A stretch of 23,497 bases of DNA from assembly GCA_036655775.1 (NCBI GenBank), contig JAVVPL010000022.1:1-23497 (forward strand), read 5' to 3'. The first letter of the stretch is position 1; each line of letters begins with the position of its first letter. Below the pieces are notes generated by a model. That model was not told the origin of the DNA. It saw only the letters and a list, made by a program, of their open reading frames with translations, and made no database searches. Origin of the DNA: JAVVPL01 sp036655775. GTDB taxonomy: Bacteria; Bacteroidota; Bacteroidia; Bacteroidales; P3. Positions 1 to 8,552 of this stretch are shown here, in pieces. Position numbers and translations under genes: made by a program.

Positions 1-980
1 ACCCGTTCGCCAAAAGAAGAAAATTTGGACCAATCGTAATAGGTGAAATCGACCCCTACCGACCATTTTCTGATTTTTTCATACGAAACACCTACTCTAA
101 TTGTAGAAGGCATCATAATAGGTCCTTTTATTTTATCACTGATATAGGCGGTATCTGATACATTATCATCTACCTTGCCTCTGGCTTCTATTTGCGAAAC
201 AGCATGTAATTTGGATGCAAAGGTATAGGCACCCCCAATGGTTAATTTATCACTTCGATTTAAGGGTTGCACATACATTAAACCCAAATCTATGGAAAGG
301 CCCTTCATATAGGTATAGGTAGAAACTTCGGATTGTACATAGTCGGTACGCAAATTGCCATTTTTAAAAAAATACAAAGCATTGCTTCGATCAAAACTTC
401 CAAATCTATAATTTAAATTCACCCCTATTGCAATATTTTTATAGGCAAAGGCATTGCCCCAACCTAAGCGACTTAAGCCTCCTTTTCCACTATAAAATAA
501 TTGAGTAGACCCAATACTTGTATCTGGAGAGCTTTGGAAGGTGGAGGTATAATACGACATTTGTGTTTCGGGTAATAAATAAAGTCCCATCTTCCACCAA
601 CGAAAAATAGGAAAATAAAATTCAAAATTACTCAAGCCCCCACTGACACTTGCATTGCGAAGTATTTCTCCATTTCCTCGTTTTTGTTTAAGGTCGTTGC
701 CCGTTACATTAAAACCAATATCAAAGATAACGGATAATGTATCTACCCCAAAAGCATAACTAGCGGGGTTAAATGAAGAGGCATTTCCAACCCCTGATAA
801 ACCTACCGAAACACCACCCATCGACATATTCCGAATATTTAAGTTCGGCTGAACGGTGCCTACCCCAAATCGTGAATAAGGTGAAAGAATTCCAGACTGT
901 GCAAACATAGCTTGCGGAAGTGTAGTCAAAATAAGGAACATCACTCCATAAATAAAAAAATTTCTATGTTTTTGATACAT
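1..980 (-). CDS. Outer-membrane beta-barrel protein, C-terminus cut by window edge
   Basis: Translating the minus strand from the ATG at 980 gives an open frame of 326 codons running off the window's left edge, so the C-terminus is missing. The first 28 residues form a clear signal peptide (hydrophobic stretch, cleavage near MFAQ/SG). The mature protein opens with SPYSRFGVG, which I recall from a Bacteroidota family of outer-membrane proteins found after coaX. Next come a glycine-rich MGGVSVGLSG segment, NPASY, and alternating aromatic/polar strands typical of an outer-membrane barrel, with some FadL/PorV-like flavour. The start overlaps the 3' end of coaX by 17 bases, so translation is probably coupled. 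The function is unknown; a transport or structural barrel in the outer membrane is the best guess. It is not PorV itself, whose N-terminus differs. Confidence 0.8.
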   Translation of the reverse strand, partial: MYQKHRNFFIYGVMFLILTTLPQAMFAQSGILSPYSRFGVGTVQPNLNIRNMSMGGVSVGLSGVGNASSFNPASYAFGVDTLSVIFDIGFNVTGNDLKQKRGNGEILRNASVSGGLSNFEFYFPIFRWWKMGLYLLPETQMSYYTSTFQSSPDTSIGSTQLFYSGKGGLSRLGWGNAFAYKNIAIGVNLNYRFGSFDRSNALYFFKNGNLRTDYVQSEVSTYTYMKGLSIDLGLMYVQPLNRSDKLTIGGAYTFASKLHAVSQIEARGKVDDNVSDTAYISDKIKGPIMMPSTIRVGVSYEKIRKWSVGVDFTYYDWSKFSSFGER

Positions 981-1713
981 TCAAGTCTAAAATTTCATTC
1001 AATCCGATTAATACTAAATTTGGAAGTGCAAATATCCTATTTTTTAGCGACATTTCAAAATAATTTGCATCTCCTCCTGTGATTATTGTCACTATTTTGG
1101 GAAATTTTCGCGTATAGGCGGCAATATTTCCTTCTAGTTCATACCACACACTCTTTAATACACCTATCTGTATGGAATCTTGTGTGGTTAAACCTATTAA
1201 ATCATTTATTTTTTCTATTTGCACATCCAATAAAGGAAGTGCGTGGGTATAATAATTTAGAGCTTTATACCGCATTTTTAATCCTGGAGAAATGGCGCCT
1301 CCATAAAAAACATTTTCTTTGTCCACAAAATTATAGGTAATGCAAGTACCTAAGGCTATACTCAATACTTCTTTGTTAGGATATAAGGCCGCCGATGCTT
1401 TCGCTATGGCTAATCGATCTTGACCCAAACTATGTAAATCGCGATAAGCAACATGCATAGGAAGCAAATGACTGGCATCCCATCGCACCAATTTGGTATA
1501 TTTGGATAAATACGGTTCCAAAAAAGCGGGCGTTTCAGCAACGGAAGAAATAATGGAATGCGTGATGGTGGGATAAAAATTAAAAAGCATTTGTAGAGCA
1601 TGTTTGTCAAACTGTTGGTACGTTTGCACTCGTAACAATTCTTTATTCCTAAAAATAGCTATTTTTGTGGAAGTATTGCCTATATCTATCACTAATTTAT
1701 CCATCTTATACAA
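964..1713 (-). CDS. coaX: Type III pantothenate kinase
   Basis: This enzyme phosphorylates pantothenate, the first step of coenzyme A synthesis, in the cytoplasm. The 249-residue length is normal for CoaX. The ATPase-fold phosphate-1 motif DIGNTSTK is at residues 10-17. LGQDR with the likely catalytic Asp99 corresponds to the family's GADR signature. GTCITYNF (122-129) and YGGAISPGLKMR (137-148) are further conserved blocks, and ITGGDA lies near the end. The ATG at 1713 overlaps the end of dnaG by 8 bases; a second ATG three codons in (MDKLV) is an equally possible start and would just clear the dnaG stop codon. The downstream barrel gene overlaps its 3' end, so dnaG, coaX and the barrel gene probably form one transcript. 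Confidence 0.95.
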   Translation of the reverse strand: MYKMDKLVIDIGNTSTKIAIFRNKELLRVQTYQQFDKHALQMLFNFYPTITHSIISSVAETPAFLEPYLSKYTKLVRWDASHLLPMHVAYRDLHSLGQDRLAIAKASAALYPNKEVLSIALGTCITYNFVDKENVFYGGAISPGLKMRYKALNYYTHALPLLDVQIEKINDLIGLTTQDSIQIGVLKSVWYELEGNIAAYTRKFPKIVTIITGGDANYFEMSLKNRIFALPNLVLIGLNEILDLNVSKT

Positions 1714-3643
1714 TTACCCTCCGTAGTTTTTGAGACCAGGTACAACGCATTTCATCTAATTGCTTTTTCTTAAACATAAATAAATCTTCTTCTTTTTCAT
1801 CTATACCTGCTCGCATCTGTTCTTCTAATTGATGTATCATGCCTTCTATTTTTTTTATCTTAAAGGCCAAAACACTTTCAAATACCGACTCATCCAATTT
1901 ATGTGGATCGGTTTCACTATATACATAGATGCCTTTATCAATCCATTTAGGACTCAATTCGTAGGGACTGGTACACAGATCTACCACCATTTGTTTCACT
2001 TTTTCGTTTTGATGTTGTAAAAAGAAATTGATCGTGGGAATTTTATTTTGTTTAACTCCAGAAGCAAATACATTAAAAATATCTTGATAGAGTTCATTGG
2101 TAAACGTCAGTTCATTTAATTCGACTTCCTCTACAATATAATTTGCCACGCTAAGTGTTTCGGTAAATTCCACTTTTTTATCATCCACAAATATTTGAGA
2201 AGTGGCTCGCTCTCCATGAACCAACAACAAGCGAAGAATTTCTTTTTCTTGTTCCTCTCCAAAGGGAATAGCTGGTTCTTCTTGAACTTCGGCGGATACA
2301 GCAACAACTTGCTCGGGAATTGCTTGTTTGTTTTTTATTGCTTTTTCTCTGACTATTTTATTCAGTTTGGCAATTAAATCGGTTTCTGCAATTTGTAGGT
2401 GATGACTGCATTCTTGAATATATACACTTCGATATATATTATCGGGTATAAGAGAAATACTATGAAGAATATCTTTAATTAATTCGGCTTTTTTAATAGG
2501 ATCGCCTTGGACTTCATCTAAAAGTAAATTGGTTTTAAACTTTATAAAATCGACCGATTGTATGGCAATATATTCTTCGACTTCGGCTGAACGATGCGTT
2601 CGTGCATACGAATCAGGATCTTCGCCATTGGGAAAAGAAACAACCTTTACATTTAAACCTTGCTCCAAAATCATATCAATACCTCTAAACGAAGCTTTGA
2701 TGCCTGCGGCATCCCCATCATAAAGGATAGTGATGTTCTTTGTAAATCGAGCAATCAATTTGATTTGTTCCTTGGTGAGCGAAGTTCCTGAGGAAGAAAC
2801 TACATTTTCGATCCCTGCTTGATGTAAGGATATTACATCGGTATATCCTTCAACTAATAAACATTGATCTTTTTGGATAATGCTTTTTTTGGCAAAGAAA
2901 ATACCATATAATGCTTGACTTTTATTGTAAATTTCCGACTCTGGCGAATTGACATATTTGGATTTATTTTTATCTGCACCTAGTATTCGTCCGCCAAAAC
3001 CTATAACCCGTCCCGATAAATTATGAATAGGAAAAATAACTCGCCCTTTAAAACGATCAAAAAGTTTGTCATCTTTTTCAATACTCAGGCCTGTTTGTAC
3101 TAAATATTGTTTTTGATAAGTTTGCTTTAAAGCCGCTTTGGTAAAGGCATCCCATTGATCTAAACAATACCCTAACTGAAATTTTTCAATGCTTGCATCG
3201 GTAAATTCTCTTTCTCTAAAATACGACAAGCCAATACTGCGCCCCTGGGAATGTTCAAATAAGAGTTTAGAAAAATAATGTGCTGCAAAATCGGATAAAT
3301 GAAACAATGCTTCTCTATCATTCAATTTTTGAATTTGCTCGGAAGTTTTTTCTTCTTCTACAATTTCTATATTGTATTTTTGGGCTAGGTAACGTAAAGC
3401 TTCTGGATAGGTATAATGCTCATGCTCCATAATAAATGTCAAAGAATCGCCTCCTTTTCCACATCCAAAGCATTTAAAAATACCTTTGGCTGGAGAAACC
3501 ATAAAAGAGGGGGTTTTTTCTTGATGAAATGGACATAAGCCCAATAAATTGGATCCTCTTTTTCGTAAATTAACATAATCGGCCACCACCTCGTCTATAC
3601 GAGCAGTTTCCAATATTTGTTGTACGGTTTGAGGAGGTATCAT
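1706..3643 (-). CDS. dnaG: DNA primase DnaG
   Basis: DnaG lays down RNA primers for chromosome replication and works with the replicative helicase. At 645 residues it has the usual bacterial length. The N-terminal CHC2 zinc-binding domain is clear, with C37-x2-H40 (LCPFH) and C58-x2-C61 (KCFGCGKGGD). The catalytic core follows, including the conserved block RFKGRVIFPI (198-207) and the Toprim domain with LLVEGYTDV (Glu265) and ILYDGDAAG (Asp309, Asp311), the acidic metal-binding residues. The C-terminal part, after about residue 430, is less conserved and contains a charged helical tail that should bind the helicase. Translation starts at the ATG at 3643. A hairpin separates it from the protease gene upstream, so it must have its own promoter, but I see no good TAnnTTTG match in the short gap. 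Confidence 0.97.
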   Translation of the reverse strand: MIPPQTVQQILETARIDEVVADYVNLRKRGSNLLGLCPFHQEKTPSFMVSPAKGIFKCFGCGKGGDSLTFIMEHEHYTYPEALRYLAQKYNIEIVEEEKTSEQIQKLNDREALFHLSDFAAHYFSKLLFEHSQGRSIGLSYFREREFTDASIEKFQLGYCLDQWDAFTKAALKQTYQKQYLVQTGLSIEKDDKLFDRFKGRVIFPIHNLSGRVIGFGGRILGADKNKSKYVNSPESEIYNKSQALYGIFFAKKSIIQKDQCLLVEGYTDVISLHQAGIENVVSSSGTSLTKEQIKLIARFTKNITILYDGDAAGIKASFRGIDMILEQGLNVKVVSFPNGEDPDSYARTHRSAEVEEYIAIQSVDFIKFKTNLLLDEVQGDPIKKAELIKDILHSISLIPDNIYRSVYIQECSHHLQIAETDLIAKLNKIVREKAIKNKQAIPEQVVAVSAEVQEEPAIPFGEEQEKEILRLLLVHGERATSQIFVDDKKVEFTETLSVANYIVEEVELNELTFTNELYQDIFNVFASGVKQNKIPTINFFLQHQNEKVKQMVVDLCTSPYELSPKWIDKGIYVYSETDPHKLDESVFESVLAFKIKKIEGMIHQLEEQMRAGIDEKEEDLFMFKKKQLDEMRCTWSQKLRRVIV

Positions 3644-3663
3644 TTGTAAGTTTTACTATATGT

Positions 3664-3694
3664 TAAGAGGCTACCTTATTGGGATAGCCTCTTA
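3664..3694 (-). terminator. Hairpin terminator after the M6 protease gene
   Basis: A perfect 10-bp stem (TAAGAGGCTA at 3664-3673 with its complement at 3685-3694) and an 11-base loop sit 26 bases beyond the stop codon of the M6 protease gene. On the minus strand the bases after the stem are A/T-rich but not a clean T run, so termination may be partial. It lies 21 bases upstream of the dnaG start and could also fold in a dnaG leader RNA if transcription reads through. Confidence 0.6.
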
Positions 3695-3719
3695 TCGATT
3701 TTATTTTATGTGATGAAAA

Positions 3720-6638
3720 TTATTTTATTAATTTTAACACACTTTGTTTTTGACCATCTACAACTTTAATAAAATACATACCTGAAGAATATTGTGAAAT
3801 ATCAAGGCGGGTGTGACTAGTGGAAGTATTTCCCGTTACAAGTATTTTGCCTGTATAATCTATAATTTGATATTGACAAACTGAAGGAGTACGCAATTCG
3901 AAAATGCCCGTAGCACTTGGATTAGGATATACTTGAATATTAGCAATACCTGTATTATCTTCTATATTGGCGGGGCCTTTTTGTGTCAAAGTTATCGTTT
4001 TATTTTTTCCAGCTACACCTATGGTAACCGTAGCTGTTCTTTCTGGCAACAAATTATTTTCAGTGGCCGTAATATTTAAAATACCTTGAGAATAATCTGT
4101 ACTTGCACTAGCCCACTTAGGAAGATTAGACACGGTCCATAAACCTAAATTGGACCAAACTCCTACATTGACAGCGGTTCCTTTTTCTTCTAACATAAGG
4201 TTGGCAGGAAATACTTCAAAGTATGTGCCTTGCTCTCCTACGCCATTACAAATTACGGGCTCTATAGCCAAAGAGGTGGAAAGGCCATATACTTCTAACA
4301 TGGAACTCCAACCCACATATCTATTGAAATACAAATACGCGGTATTGATTCTGTTTTCATGTGAAGAAGCCATACGTACTGCGATGGTATCTCCTGATGA
4401 ATTTGCAGAAATAGTATACCCAACATAGAAATTTTCTTTTGCCAACACAGGCGTGCTGAGTTCAATTCTATTTTCTCCTTCTTTTAAAGTGTTTATTTTG
4501 ACCTCTTGCCAATAGAATTTTTCACCCATCATTCCTTTGTTATCTTCCGAGGCCAACCAAAGCGTAAATGTTGAGTTTGCGTTAGCTGCATGACAAGCTG
4601 AGAAATTTATATTAATTGCATTAATCATGCCAGGGGTCATGTTTCTGGTAAATTTTTCAGCATACATGGATATACGCTTAGAGCTATGCCCTGAAAGACT
4701 TCCCCAATTTGGAGCTTCATAAATACGTAAAGTATCACCTGCACCAATATTGGAAATTTTTTCACAAGAAACAGTTTGTGCAATTACGGTGGCCGAGATC
4801 TCTACCCCTCTTGAATATTTTGTATTGGTATTTTTTGAAAAAACAGTATAATAATAGGTTTTACCTGCGTCTACTTTTGTATCTTTAAATTCCGAACCCG
4901 TGCTTTTGTATACCACAAGGGCTTTGTGATCGATTGAATCTCCCACATTATAAGAAATTCCATCAAAAGGAATCACGGATTTTCTCAAAGCTTTTTCACT
5001 TCGTATCACCAATATTGAATCTGCATCCTTATTATTTTTCCAACCCATTGTAATATCATCAACATTAGGGAAAATGTATATATTTTCAGGATCGAAATTT
5101 GAACCTCTATATAAATTAAAAGTTATGCAGCTATCCCCTTGTTCTTCGATATTGTAAATTTCTAAACCCGTGGGTAGAGCTTTGAGTTTTTGTCCTGCTT
5201 TAACTCTATATAAAGCAGGGTTGGTCGAATCCGAAATAGTTGTACGCCCTACTAAATTAGATAAATTAGCATGGTTTGCATCTCCATTGTTTGTAATCGA
5301 ACCATCGGGACGAAAAACATATAATTCATCCAAAAGGTAACGTCCATCATATTGTGCATTTCCTTTATGTTCCGAATTTACTCTATAAACTAAAAGCCCT
5401 TGTCCAGGAAGATACTTATCATAAGGACCTTTGTTTTGTCGATATTCTACTACTATGGATTCATATCCTTCGATAGGAAATCTATATGCAATACCTTCAG
5501 TTCCAGAGAGTGTAGATTTAATGGAAAAATAGCCAGAAGATTTCACGGTAGGGATACTGAGCCATTCACCATATCTTTCTTTCATATAGGTACTCATTGA
5601 ACCAAAACCTGCATCCATGATATCCCAATTTGCAGCAGGCGATAAAGAGCTAAATGCGCCACCATAATGATATAAATCGGGAGCGCCCAAAGCATGAAAA
5701 AATTCATGACTAATTGTTTTGCGATCTGCTTGATTTTGAGGCATAAAAATATAGGTTGACACTCTTTTCCCATTGAGCGATGCGGAATAATTAGCAGGCA
5801 AAGTGGAACGATGTGCCCAAAGTAAATCACTCCAATCTGTCCAATTTTCACGAATAATAAAACTAACATTATCGACTAAACCATCTTTGTTGTTGTCTAA
5901 ATTAATACTAGCAGGTACAGGCGAATGTTCGTCAGCCCATTTTACAGAACGTTGCAAAAGCGATAATTCTCTGGATTGACGTTCGCCATTTCCTTGATAG
6001 CCTGTAGGATTTGAGGTTTTATTATATGGTTTATAGTATGCAATTGGATAGATATCTCTGTATGACAACACTGTGGGGGTAACATACTTGGGTAAAGTGT
6101 ACGTATATACTTTCAACTGTCCAAAACTTATTTCGTTATAATAATCACTTAAGGATTCTCCTTTGGAATTATACACACTGTCGTAGAGAATACAATCGAC
6201 TTCGTCAAATTCTTTGCTATCGGAAAAGGTAATATAAATACAAATATTGTTGATAGAATCAAATGCACTTGCTTTTGCATTTTGAAATGAAGAGGGAGAA
6301 CTCGAAAAAAAGGCACGTTGAGCAGCATAATTTTTTTCGGAAATTTTTGCCATGGGTTTTAAATTGGTTCTTTGAGGATTCACTACCCCTACTTTGTAGG
6401 ATGAAGGTTCCACAATCCCATTTTTAGCTTTTCCATAATAATAATAGCCATCATCTCCCAACACAATGGTATATCCATTGGCATCATGTAAATAACTATA
6501 ATACTCGTCCCCTGAAACGAAACAAGCAATTTTTGTCCCATCGGGTTGCGTAATTTGTTTAGGAATATTTGTCAGATAGGCTGCTGATAATGAAAAGCTA
6601 AGCCATATAAGCACACCTATTGAAAGTACTTTTTTCAT
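3720..6638 (-). CDS. Secreted M6-family metalloprotease with FN3-like, BACON and T9SS sorting domains
   Basis: This is a predicted exported zinc endoprotease of 972 residues. A signal peptide occupies about residues 1-20. The M6 (immune inhibitor A-like) catalytic region spans about 130-510, with HEFFHALGAPDLY (zinc ligands His311 and His315, catalytic Glu312, conserved Asp321) followed by WDIMD at 338-342. A fibronectin-III-like segment lies at about 520-615 and a beta-rich, probably jelly-roll region at about 630-790. A BACON-type repeat at about 805-888 ends in ITLTQKG. The last 70 or so residues start with VYPNPS and end in SSGMYFIKVV...LKLIK, a type A T9SS sorting domain, so the protein should cross the outer membrane by T9SS and be surface-attached or released. 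It has its own promoter and terminator. Specific substrate unknown; nutrient protein breakdown or host-protein attack are both possible. Confidence 0.9.
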   Translation of the reverse strand: MKKVLSIGVLIWLSFSLSAAYLTNIPKQITQPDGTKIACFVSGDEYYSYLHDANGYTIVLGDDGYYYYGKAKNGIVEPSSYKVGVVNPQRTNLKPMAKISEKNYAAQRAFFSSSPSSFQNAKASAFDSINNICIYITFSDSKEFDEVDCILYDSVYNSKGESLSDYYNEISFGQLKVYTYTLPKYVTPTVLSYRDIYPIAYYKPYNKTSNPTGYQGNGERQSRELSLLQRSVKWADEHSPVPASINLDNNKDGLVDNVSFIIRENWTDWSDLLWAHRSTLPANYSASLNGKRVSTYIFMPQNQADRKTISHEFFHALGAPDLYHYGGAFSSLSPAANWDIMDAGFGSMSTYMKERYGEWLSIPTVKSSGYFSIKSTLSGTEGIAYRFPIEGYESIVVEYRQNKGPYDKYLPGQGLLVYRVNSEHKGNAQYDGRYLLDELYVFRPDGSITNNGDANHANLSNLVGRTTISDSTNPALYRVKAGQKLKALPTGLEIYNIEEQGDSCITFNLYRGSNFDPENIYIFPNVDDITMGWKNNKDADSILVIRSEKALRKSVIPFDGISYNVGDSIDHKALVVYKSTGSEFKDTKVDAGKTYYYTVFSKNTNTKYSRGVEISATVIAQTVSCEKISNIGAGDTLRIYEAPNWGSLSGHSSKRISMYAEKFTRNMTPGMINAININFSACHAANANSTFTLWLASEDNKGMMGEKFYWQEVKINTLKEGENRIELSTPVLAKENFYVGYTISANSSGDTIAVRMASSHENRINTAYLYFNRYVGWSSMLEVYGLSTSLAIEPVICNGVGEQGTYFEVFPANLMLEEKGTAVNVGVWSNLGLWTVSNLPKWASASTDYSQGILNITATENNLLPERTATVTIGVAGKNKTITLTQKGPANIEDNTGIANIQVYPNPSATGIFELRTPSVCQYQIIDYTGKILVTGNTSTSHTRLDISQYSSGMYFIKVVDGQKQSVLKLIK

Positions 6639-6683
6639 TTTTTATTTATTTATTTTTATTTTTATACAAAATGTTTAAGAGTA

Positions 6684-6713
6684 CAAAGATACGATTTTTA
6701 TTGAATTTTCAAA
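6684..6713 (-). promoter_or_regulatory. Promoter of the M6 protease gene
   Basis: Read on the minus strand, TATCTTTG (6691-6684) matches the Bacteroidota -7 element TAnnTTTG, and TTTG (6713-6710) lies 18 bases upstream as a -33 element. The predicted start of transcription falls about 39 bases before the protease ATG. The element is interleaved with the oppositely directed tRNA promoter. Confidence 0.65.
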
Positions 6714-6731
6714 AAATAATCACTACTTTTG
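6700..6731 (+). promoter_or_regulatory. Promoter of tRNA-Gly
   Basis: TACTTTTG at 6724-6731 is an exact TAnnTTTG -7 element. ATTG at 6700-6703 gives a TTG-type -33 element with a 20-base spacer. Transcription would begin around 6738, about 12 bases before the mature tRNA 5' end, a normal leader for a tRNA gene. Confidence 0.65.
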
Positions 6732-6749
6732 TGGTCGTTTATTCGTTTT

Positions 6750-6822
<73 letters not shown>

Positions 6823-6908
6823 CTTGTTGCGTTGTTGAACTTGGAATCATTGAGCTGTTGCGCTTAGGTTTATTTTATAATGCCGAGTTGTTTTGCAAAT
6901 TTCAAACC

Positions 6909-7343
6909 TTATTTTTTACGACCAAAATCGGCAGGAATTTCACCCCACTTTGCCGTGTTCCATTTTATAATCGGATTGGTATATACATTTTCTCTAAGCC
7001 ATTTTTCGGCTCGCGTTATAAGTTCGACTACTTCGATATTCGCTTGCGATAAAGGGAGTTTTGTATTTGCTTTTTTCTTTTTAACCCAAGCTATGGCCGT
7101 GACTGAATCGGAATAAATAGGTACGTCGTGCAAACCTTCTCTTTTTAAAAGACTAATGGCATGCACTAGGGCTAAAAATTCACCTATGTTATTGGTACAA
7201 TTGGGATAGGGCCCCTTGCGGAAAAGCACTTCTTGATTATAGGTTTTAACACCTTGATATTCCATAATGCCAGGATTTCCACTACAAGCGGCATCCACAG
7301 ATAAAGAATAAGGAATAATGTCGTTTGCAAGTTCGGATTTCAT
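6909..7343 (-). CDS. Ribonuclease H-like protein (RNase HI fold only)
   Basis: This enzyme is predicted to cut the RNA strand of RNA-DNA hybrids. The 144 residues are one RNase H domain with all four acidic metal-binding residues: Asp17 (SVDAACSGNPG), Glu55 (NNIGEFLAL), Asp79 (YSDSVTA) and Asp139 (GEIPADF). The sequence MEYQGV and the NNIGEFLALVHA block resemble the Bacteroidota form usually annotated as a viroplasmin-RNase H protein of about 210 residues. The N-terminal viroplasmin hybrid-binding domain is absent here, and the 94 bases upstream to the end of meaB leave no room for it. It is last in the lptD-ridA-meaB direction and may be co-transcribed. The gene is intact; it is not a fragment with a damaged active site. 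Confidence 0.88.
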   Translation of the reverse strand: MKSELANDIIPYSLSVDAACSGNPGIMEYQGVKTYNQEVLFRKGPYPNCTNNIGEFLALVHAISLLKREGLHDVPIYSDSVTAIAWVKKKKANTKLPLSQANIEVVELITRAEKWLRENVYTNPIIKWNTAKWGEIPADFGRKK

Positions 7344-7380
7344 ACGAAAATAATTTTAATAAATAGGGCGTATGGATCTC

Positions 7381-7425
7381 CATGAGAGTTCTTATCACGC
7401 GCTTGGATAAGCGAATGAGCTCATG
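7381..7425 (-). other. Imperfect hairpin between meaB and the RNase H gene
   Basis: The 94-base gap between meaB and the RNase H gene contains an outer 6-bp stem (CATGAG 7381-7386 with CTCATG 7420-7425). Inside it are two competing stems: CTTATC/GATAAG (7391-7396 with 7406-7411) and CGCTT/AAGCG (7400-7404 with 7409-7413). No T run follows on the minus strand, so this is not a standard intrinsic terminator. It may be an attenuating or RNA-processing structure, or may have no function. TTTCATACG also occurs directly repeated at 7338-7346 and 7429-7437. Confidence 0.35.
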
Positions 7426-7437
7426 TCGTTTCATACG

Positions 7438-8538
7438 TTAATAATTTTTGGCAAAATATTCATCCAATAATGATTGGGCTAAAGTATACGGACTTACTTT
7501 TGAGTCAGCAACATCTAGTTTTGCTTTTTCCAACTTTTCTTGGATACCCCTTTGATTGTAGAAATGTTGTTTCAATTGGGCATCTATAGTTTCAGCTAAT
7601 ATACCTTGTGCTTGTATTTGTCGCTTATGCATAAAATAACCTTTGGCTTTGGTATATTTTTCATACTCTAATATTGTTTGCCAAATTGCATCAATTCCTT
7701 CCTTGGTATAGGCGGAACAAATGTCAACAGGTGGAATCCATCCTGATTCTGTGGGTGGGAATAAATGTAAGGCGTTTTTAAATTGCGCTTGAGCTAAAAT
7801 AGCTTTGGGCTTATTGTCGCCTTCCGCTTTATTGATGGCAATGGCATCGGCCATTTCCATAATTCCTCGTTTAATCCCTTGCAACTCATCTCCTGTATTG
7901 GCTAGTTGAAGAAGTAGAAAAAAATCAACCATCCCACACACTGTGGTTTCAGATTGTCCAACACCTACGGTTTCTATAAAGATATAGTTAAAACCTGCCG
8001 CTTCACAAAGGACGATGGTTTCTCGGGTTTTACGAGCTACACCACCTAAAGACCCTGCAGAAGGGGATGGACGAATAAAAGCATTGGATTCACCTGAAAG
8101 TTCTTCCATGCGAGTTTTGTCGCCTAAAATACTTCCTTTACTACGTTCACTACTGGGGTCAATAGCCAAAACAGCTAATTTGTTTCCCTGACGTACTAAG
8201 TGGGTTCCCAATGCTTCTATAAAAGTACTTTTCCCCGCACCTGGAACACCCGTTATTCCTACACGTAAAGAATTACCTGAGTAAAGCAAACATTTTTCTA
8301 TAATCTGTTGTGCTAACTCTTGATGTGCGGGCAAAACACTCTCAACAAGAGTGATGGCTTTGCTCAAAATGGTTGTGTTCCCTGCAAGGATTCCATCCAC
8401 ATATACATCCAAGGATAATAAAGCACGATTATTAAAATGATTTGTATAGGTATTTATTGCCGGATTTACAACCGAAGGTTGTCCGATTCCTTGACGTTCG
8501 GTTAATGCAGATTTAAAACTGCCATCTTGGTGTTCCAT
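7438..8538 (-). CDS. meaB: MeaB-type GTPase, methylmalonyl-CoA mutase chaperone (ArgK/MeaB family)
   Basis: MeaB is a G3E-family GTPase that protects and reloads the B12-dependent methylmalonyl-CoA mutase, which many Bacteroidales use to make propionate from succinate. The 366-residue length fits. The Walker A loop is GVPGAGKST (97-105). IETVGVGQSE (188-197) is the conserved switch region, LLQLANTGDELQGIKRG (209-225) is a strong family signature, and the base-recognition motif reads NKAE (236-239) rather than strict NKxD, which is common in this family. The N-terminal block GIGQPSVVNP resembles other Bacteroidales MeaB proteins. The start lies 14 bases after the ridA stop, so it is probably in the same transcript. 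The mutase genes are not in this window. Confidence 0.93.
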   Translation of the reverse strand: MEHQDGSFKSALTERQGIGQPSVVNPAINTYTNHFNNRALLSLDVYVDGILAGNTTILSKAITLVESVLPAHQELAQQIIEKCLLYSGNSLRVGITGVPGAGKSTFIEALGTHLVRQGNKLAVLAIDPSSERSKGSILGDKTRMEELSGESNAFIRPSPSAGSLGGVARKTRETIVLCEAAGFNYIFIETVGVGQSETTVCGMVDFFLLLQLANTGDELQGIKRGIMEMADAIAINKAEGDNKPKAILAQAQFKNALHLFPPTESGWIPPVDICSAYTKEGIDAIWQTILEYEKYTKAKGYFMHKRQIQAQGILAETIDAQLKQHFYNQRGIQEKLEKAKLDVADSKVSPYTLAQSLLDEYFAKNY

Positions 8539-8552
8539 GGTATTGTAGGTAT

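Noticed and set aside
286..290. Possible mobile element or phage remnant anywhere in the window
   Set aside because: No transposase, integrase, terminal inverted repeat or attachment-like duplication at the tRNA 3' end was seen; the coordinates are only a token position.
4150..4428. Plus-strand open frame of 92 codons
   Set aside because: It lies wholly opposite the well-supported M6 protease gene and shows no domain or signal; it is an antisense shadow.
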